Shown: piece after piece, positions 60,479 to 64,000 of the stretch
How positions within the stretch are numbered: position 1 is the stretch's first letter
How the letters are laid out: each line of letters begins with the position of its first letter
From: Golubevia sp. BC0850
Taxonomy: Eukaryota > Basidiomycota > Exobasidiomycetes > Golubeviales > Golubeviaceae
DNA: 64,000 bases
Reading direction: 5' to 3'
Assembly: GCA_012976225.1 (NCBI GenBank)
Contig: JAAVVG010000004.1
Coordinates: 1,178,001 to 1,242,000, forward strand
The notes under the pieces: model-generated
Seen by the model: only the letters and a program-made list of their open reading frames with translations
The model's database searches: none
What the model was told of the DNA's origin: nothing
Made by a program: the position numbers and the translations under genes

Positions 60479-61854
60479 TTAGCCTAGAAGGGATTCCAAT
60501 TTCGGCAGAATTCTATTTGAGACGATGTCTGAAAGAAACGTCTCTTCTTCGAAATCGACATCCCTCGGGTGAGATTCTCGAAACTAGTAGCATGGAAGAT
60601 GTAAAATCTCGACGCTTGACATCGAGGGACCTAGCTTTGCTGTCTTCATCTCCGCGAGCACAAGATGATCCAGACTCAAGATCTTTAGGTTCGTAAAGAT
60701 TGGAGATCCATCTTGCTGGATTCCGAAGGAAGATGGTTGATGAGGCGAAGGTGTTTGATAGAAGAATAAGAGTTGAGCAGACTTGAGAGACAATACGTTG
60801 TGGCATCTGCTTTTGAATTGACTCCAGAAACAGTGATTCCATTTCTGACGGCTGTTTCCAGAGAATCGAGAGATTTAGTAACCTGGAGAAAGTGATGAAC
60901 CGCTGTCGATTCTAGACTCCCTCCCACTAATTCCTTGCTCCATTTTCTCCCTAGCCATCCTCTGTTGTTGATAGAGCCATCATCCCAGATTGAGTGGGTT
61001 GCGAAAGCGAGCCGTTTGACATTTGATAAGCCTTTGAAGGTTTCCGAATACCCAGAAGAAAGTTGTAACCGTCCAATGTTAAAATGAAAGAGAGAGAGGC
61101 TTGACGTAGATGAACGCAGATGACCAGGATCCAAATCATGCTCTGAGCCTTCATCGAATCATCTAGATTCCCTGAGCTTCGGGGAATAGTCCTTTCAAAG
61201 AGCGTGTCAGGAAATGGAATGGAACCCCTTTGTGCTCCGTGAGGGGAAAGCGGAAGATGCTGCCTTTCAGGTTTAGAGCCTGGAGGTTCCGGCACTTTTC
61301 AAGGATAAATCCAATCATCATCCATTCTGCTTCGTATTGAGCAACTTCCCGTCCGACAGCGACCACGAGCTGTCCCCAGAGCTCTTCAAAGGAAGCACCA
61401 GCCTCTGGCGTAGCATCCTCTGGAAGAGGAATGATGGTGGGGATCTTGACAAAGAAAACTTTTGAAGAATCTCTTTCCAGGAGACGGTAGAGGCAGTGAA
61501 GATCATCCAATGAGACAGTGACAGCTTGAAGAAGATGAGGAAGCCATCGATTGTAACCGGACTTGGAGCTCCTAGCCAGAGAAGAGAAGGCCCGATCTCT
61601 TGATCTGACGATTCGAAACAAAAGTTAGAGTTCAAGTTCAGCATTGAGAGCAAAGAGATGCTGCTTCATTCTTTGAAGATGATGGCTCGCCCTCTTCCTT
61701 GCTTTCTCTTTTCGTTTCAGTCCAGCCCAACCGCTTCTCCGTCCGCCCAGCTCCTGATAGGCTTCACGATTAGAAGTACAAGGTCTTCAGGTAGATCAAC
61801 GAAGTTGACTGGGTTCTCCTTGCCCAAGCTCTGACTAGCGAGTTTCTGATCCAT
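60479..61854 (-). pseudogene. F-box-like / leucine-rich family pseudogene (copy C)
   Basis: Homologous to the locus at 36853-38388 along its whole length. It begins MDQ at 61854 and has the F-box-like FVDLPEDLVLLIVKPIRSW. An acceptor in the same place (exon from about 61606) leads to SRDRAFSSLARSS and HLLQAVTVSLDDLHCLYRLLE. The leucine-rich part then breaks. One frameshift falls near 61195, between FLTRSLKG and TIPRSSGN, and another near 61070, between DGYNFLLG and SETFKGLSNVKRLAF. The match continues through HHFLQVTKSLDSLE and LKILSLDHLVL, reaches TAG at 60584-60586, and resumes as HPRDVDFEEETFLSDIV to about 60479. With two shifts and a stop it cannot encode a full protein. Such families expand and decay quickly in fungal genomes. 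Confidence 0.75.
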
Positions 61855-62712
61855 GATTTCAAATTCTGAGTGGGAGAAGAACGAAAGAAAAGGAAGGATC
61901 AGATCTTAAGCTTGCAAGTGTCTTGTCCTGGATCGTTCCAGAGCTGAGTTGATCTGGAAGATAGTTACGTACACAGTGCTTTAGAGCCTATGCTGGAAGG
62001 TGGGAGATGAAGGAGATTAGAGGTGGACTTTGAACGAGCGAACGAAGTATAAGAATCTTGTTTCTTGAGTCAAAACTCACTTCTGGATGCTTGACAATGT
62101 TAGAAAAGAACCTACCACCTGGAAGCTGGGAAGCTGATTGTAGAGGAGGTTATCGAAAAGGGGATGAGAGTGATTGAAAGAAAAAGAAAAGTTGCATGGT
62201 GCTGAATAAGAGCTGAGGGGGTCACGGGATCACCTCGACTGAGACGCTCTCCTACTACCTAGCAGAGGGCTATTAAGTTTTCTTGAGTAATTTACTTGAG
62301 TAGAACAAAAGAGAAAATCCTCTTGCAAAGACTAAAGTTTGTAGAGAAGAAAAGGTACATACTAGTTCAGACGTACAGTGTGTTCATAGCTGAATTCTGT
62401 AAGAACAATTTTGAAAAAAGCCTACGAAGACGAAACGGTAAAATCGGGATCGAGAAGAGGTATAGAGGACTTGGGAAGGCAATACGTAATGATTGGCGAA
62501 TGATGCAACAGCTTTCTCAATTCTCAATTGAAGTCAAGCCTCGAACCTCTGCGCTCAATAAATTAAGTTCTCGTTTACAAAGTACTATGTATAAAACATA
62601 GCTGCAAAATTATAGCATGACATCGGCATCACGTGCATCAACAGAGAGAGGGTCAGATAAGAAGTCCAAATAGATTTCAGGGCGCGTCAAGTCGTAACCG
62701 CCTTCCACCCCA
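61855..62712. other. Intergenic: upstream of copy C, downstream of the phosphatase gene
   Basis: About 860 bp. The + strand frame at 62296-62601 is Lys/Arg-rich and sits in A-rich DNA; it has no family features and is not called. The region should hold the 3' untranslated part of the phosphatase gene and the former promoter of copy C. Confidence 0.4.
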
Positions 62713-64000
62713 TCATTCCTTCAACGGTGTACCTTTGATGACCATAGGGACCAAAGCTCCGGTTTTCGGCTTGAATCTGATGTGATGAACAGCTAGTAGA
62801 AGGGAAGCAGAAGTGAAAAGGAAGGTTCGATGAGAAAAGTCAACAAGTTTTCGTAGAACAACAACGAAGGTCACTCGAAGCTCTAACAACCATGCAAAGG
62901 TGTAGAGTAGTTTCTCTGTTTACAGAAGACTCACCTTGGAACAAGGCTTCCATGACACCTGAGTGAGCCGTGATACCAATGACTGAGAGTTTTCGAAAGA
63001 GAGAGAAGATGTAAGAGTAGATCACGGGGAATGATTTGATCAAAGAGTGAGCAAGTGCAAGGTCAGTAGACACCACAAAAATTCAGATCGAAAAGATGGA
63101 CTAGATTTGGAGAGAGAAAAGAGAGAGACTAACCTTCAGCTTCAGGCTCCGAATTCCAAACGTCATTCAAAGCGATTTCAATCCTCTTGACCACGTGCTC
63201 GTCTTTCTCTCTTTCGTCATCCTATAATAATCGGCAATCAAGTTAGATACCAGAAAAGAGAAATCGGCTGTCAGGGAAGCACGAATCGTCAAGACCCGAC
63301 TTCACATCTCCCAACTTTGAATCAAACTAACCTTATACAACTCATCCTCCTCAACAAATCCATCTTCAAAATCGAAGTCCTGATATTCTCTCTCAACCTT
63401 GGATCTTAATCCTCTTTTATCACAAGTGTGTTCTCCGATAGTTTCTCTGAAGAATTCCTTGATCAAAGGTCTGAGAGGTTTTCCATCTTTGGTCTTCAAG
63501 TTCTGACCGTCTGCGGAACCTTTGGGATCTTCGAGAAGGAGTAAATTTTGATAGGTGTGCCTTAAAGTTAGGGTGGCTCTTACGAAGGGAGAAGAATAAA
63601 GCTTTGTGGGTAGAGGTGGTCGGTTTGAAGAGGACAGTAGGGAGATCCAGGTTTGGTTGACTTCGTTTGCTGTTGGGAGATGAGAGATCGGTCAAATGTG
63701 GAAAGGAGAGATAGAACTGGTCAAGTCTTGCTTGACCAACCAACCTTGTTCGATACCTAGTTCTGTGAGAGAAGGATCCGGTCCCCAAACTAACTCTCCA
63801 TCTCCATTGATGAGAGACCATTTCTCGTCCCAGGCTTTGGTTCCATACTAGAGCAAGAATACGGTAGGAGTGAAAAACAAGTCAGAAATCTAATCAAATG
63901 ATGGCCTTGACAGAAGGAAGGAAGACTCACTTTTGATTCAGCGACGTCTTGCAACGGGAAGAAAGAACGAAGGAATCAAGGCATAGAGTCAGTTAGATGG
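62713..64000 (-). CDS. PMU1: PMU1-type histidine phosphatase (phosphoglycerate mutase-like), C-terminal part
   Basis: Partial: the 5' end lies beyond 64000. Exons visible are 63947..63931 (17 nt), 63847..63745, 63669..63332, 63221..63134, 62982..62935 and 62792..62713. All junctions are GT-AG and in phase. Sequence order fits the fungal Pmu1 family of the histidine phosphatase superfamily: NVAESKYG, AWDEKWSLINGDGELVWGPDPSLTELGIEQA, the SPFVRATLTLRHTY helix, GEHTCDKR, then FVEEDELYK and the second catalytic-histidine motif VIGITAHSGVMEAL, ending with FKPKTGALVPMVIKG. The first catalytic RHG motif would be in the missing exon. The family acts on small phosphorylated compounds in the cytosol; the physiological substrate is uncertain. 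Confidence 0.85.

Noticed and set aside
62296-62601. 101-codon Lys/Arg-rich frame
   Set aside because: A-rich DNA, no conserved features, no splice signals.

Overview
The window is nuclear DNA of an intron-rich fungus, most likely a basidiomycete. It has split genes with short GT-AG introns (donor mostly GTGAGT or GTAAGT), compact spacing of about 3 kb per gene, a canonical 375-residue actin in ten exons, and typically fungal families: a Fab1 kinase, a fungal luciferase-domain protein, a methylcitrate-cycle lyase and a PMU1-type phosphatase. The exact lineage cannot be fixed by eye. Exon models were built by hand from splice sites and reading frame, and nearly all sum to a multiple of three.

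Left part (1-18,300): the Q/H-rich start of an unknown nuclear protein (-); a nine-exon Baeyer-Villiger type monooxygenase (-); a DUF2306 membrane protein (+); a mitochondrial 2-methylisocitrate lyase (-) with an (AG)27 microsatellite in its last intron; a decayed F-box locus (+); and ELG1, the PCNA-unloading AAA+ ATPase (-), whose frame is only kept by an apparent 19-nt intron.

Middle part (18,300-43,300): FAB1, a PtdIns3P 5-kinase of about 2,439 residues without a visible FYVE finger (+); actin (+); an acidic/basic low-complexity nuclear protein (-) with a possible small upstream gene; two unrecognised proteins (+,+), the second with two membrane segments; a broken F-box-like/LRR gene (-); a DUF5519 luciferase-domain membrane protein (-); and a large DUF1365 protein (+).

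Right part (43,300-64,000): a 1,548-residue mitochondrial PPR protein (-); a bHLH-zipper transcription factor (-); a 2.3-kb gene-poor divergent spacer; an auxin-efflux-carrier family transporter (+) with a 12-nt microexon; a CLD1/CGI-58 type alpha/beta hydrolase (-); a small four-helix SUR7/claudin-like membrane protein (+); a second copy of the F-box-like/LRR family, clearly a pseudogene (-); and the 3' part of a PMU1-type histidine phosphatase (-), cut by the window edge.

The genes form no obvious pathway cluster. They are housekeeping and lipid, mitochondrial or membrane genes interspersed with decaying members of F-box families. The most unusual signals are the 19-nt intron in ELG1, several microexons, and the three decaying F-box-type loci, two of which are clear paralogues with partly shared defects. 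No CRISPR arrays, transposons, rRNA or tRNA genes were found.
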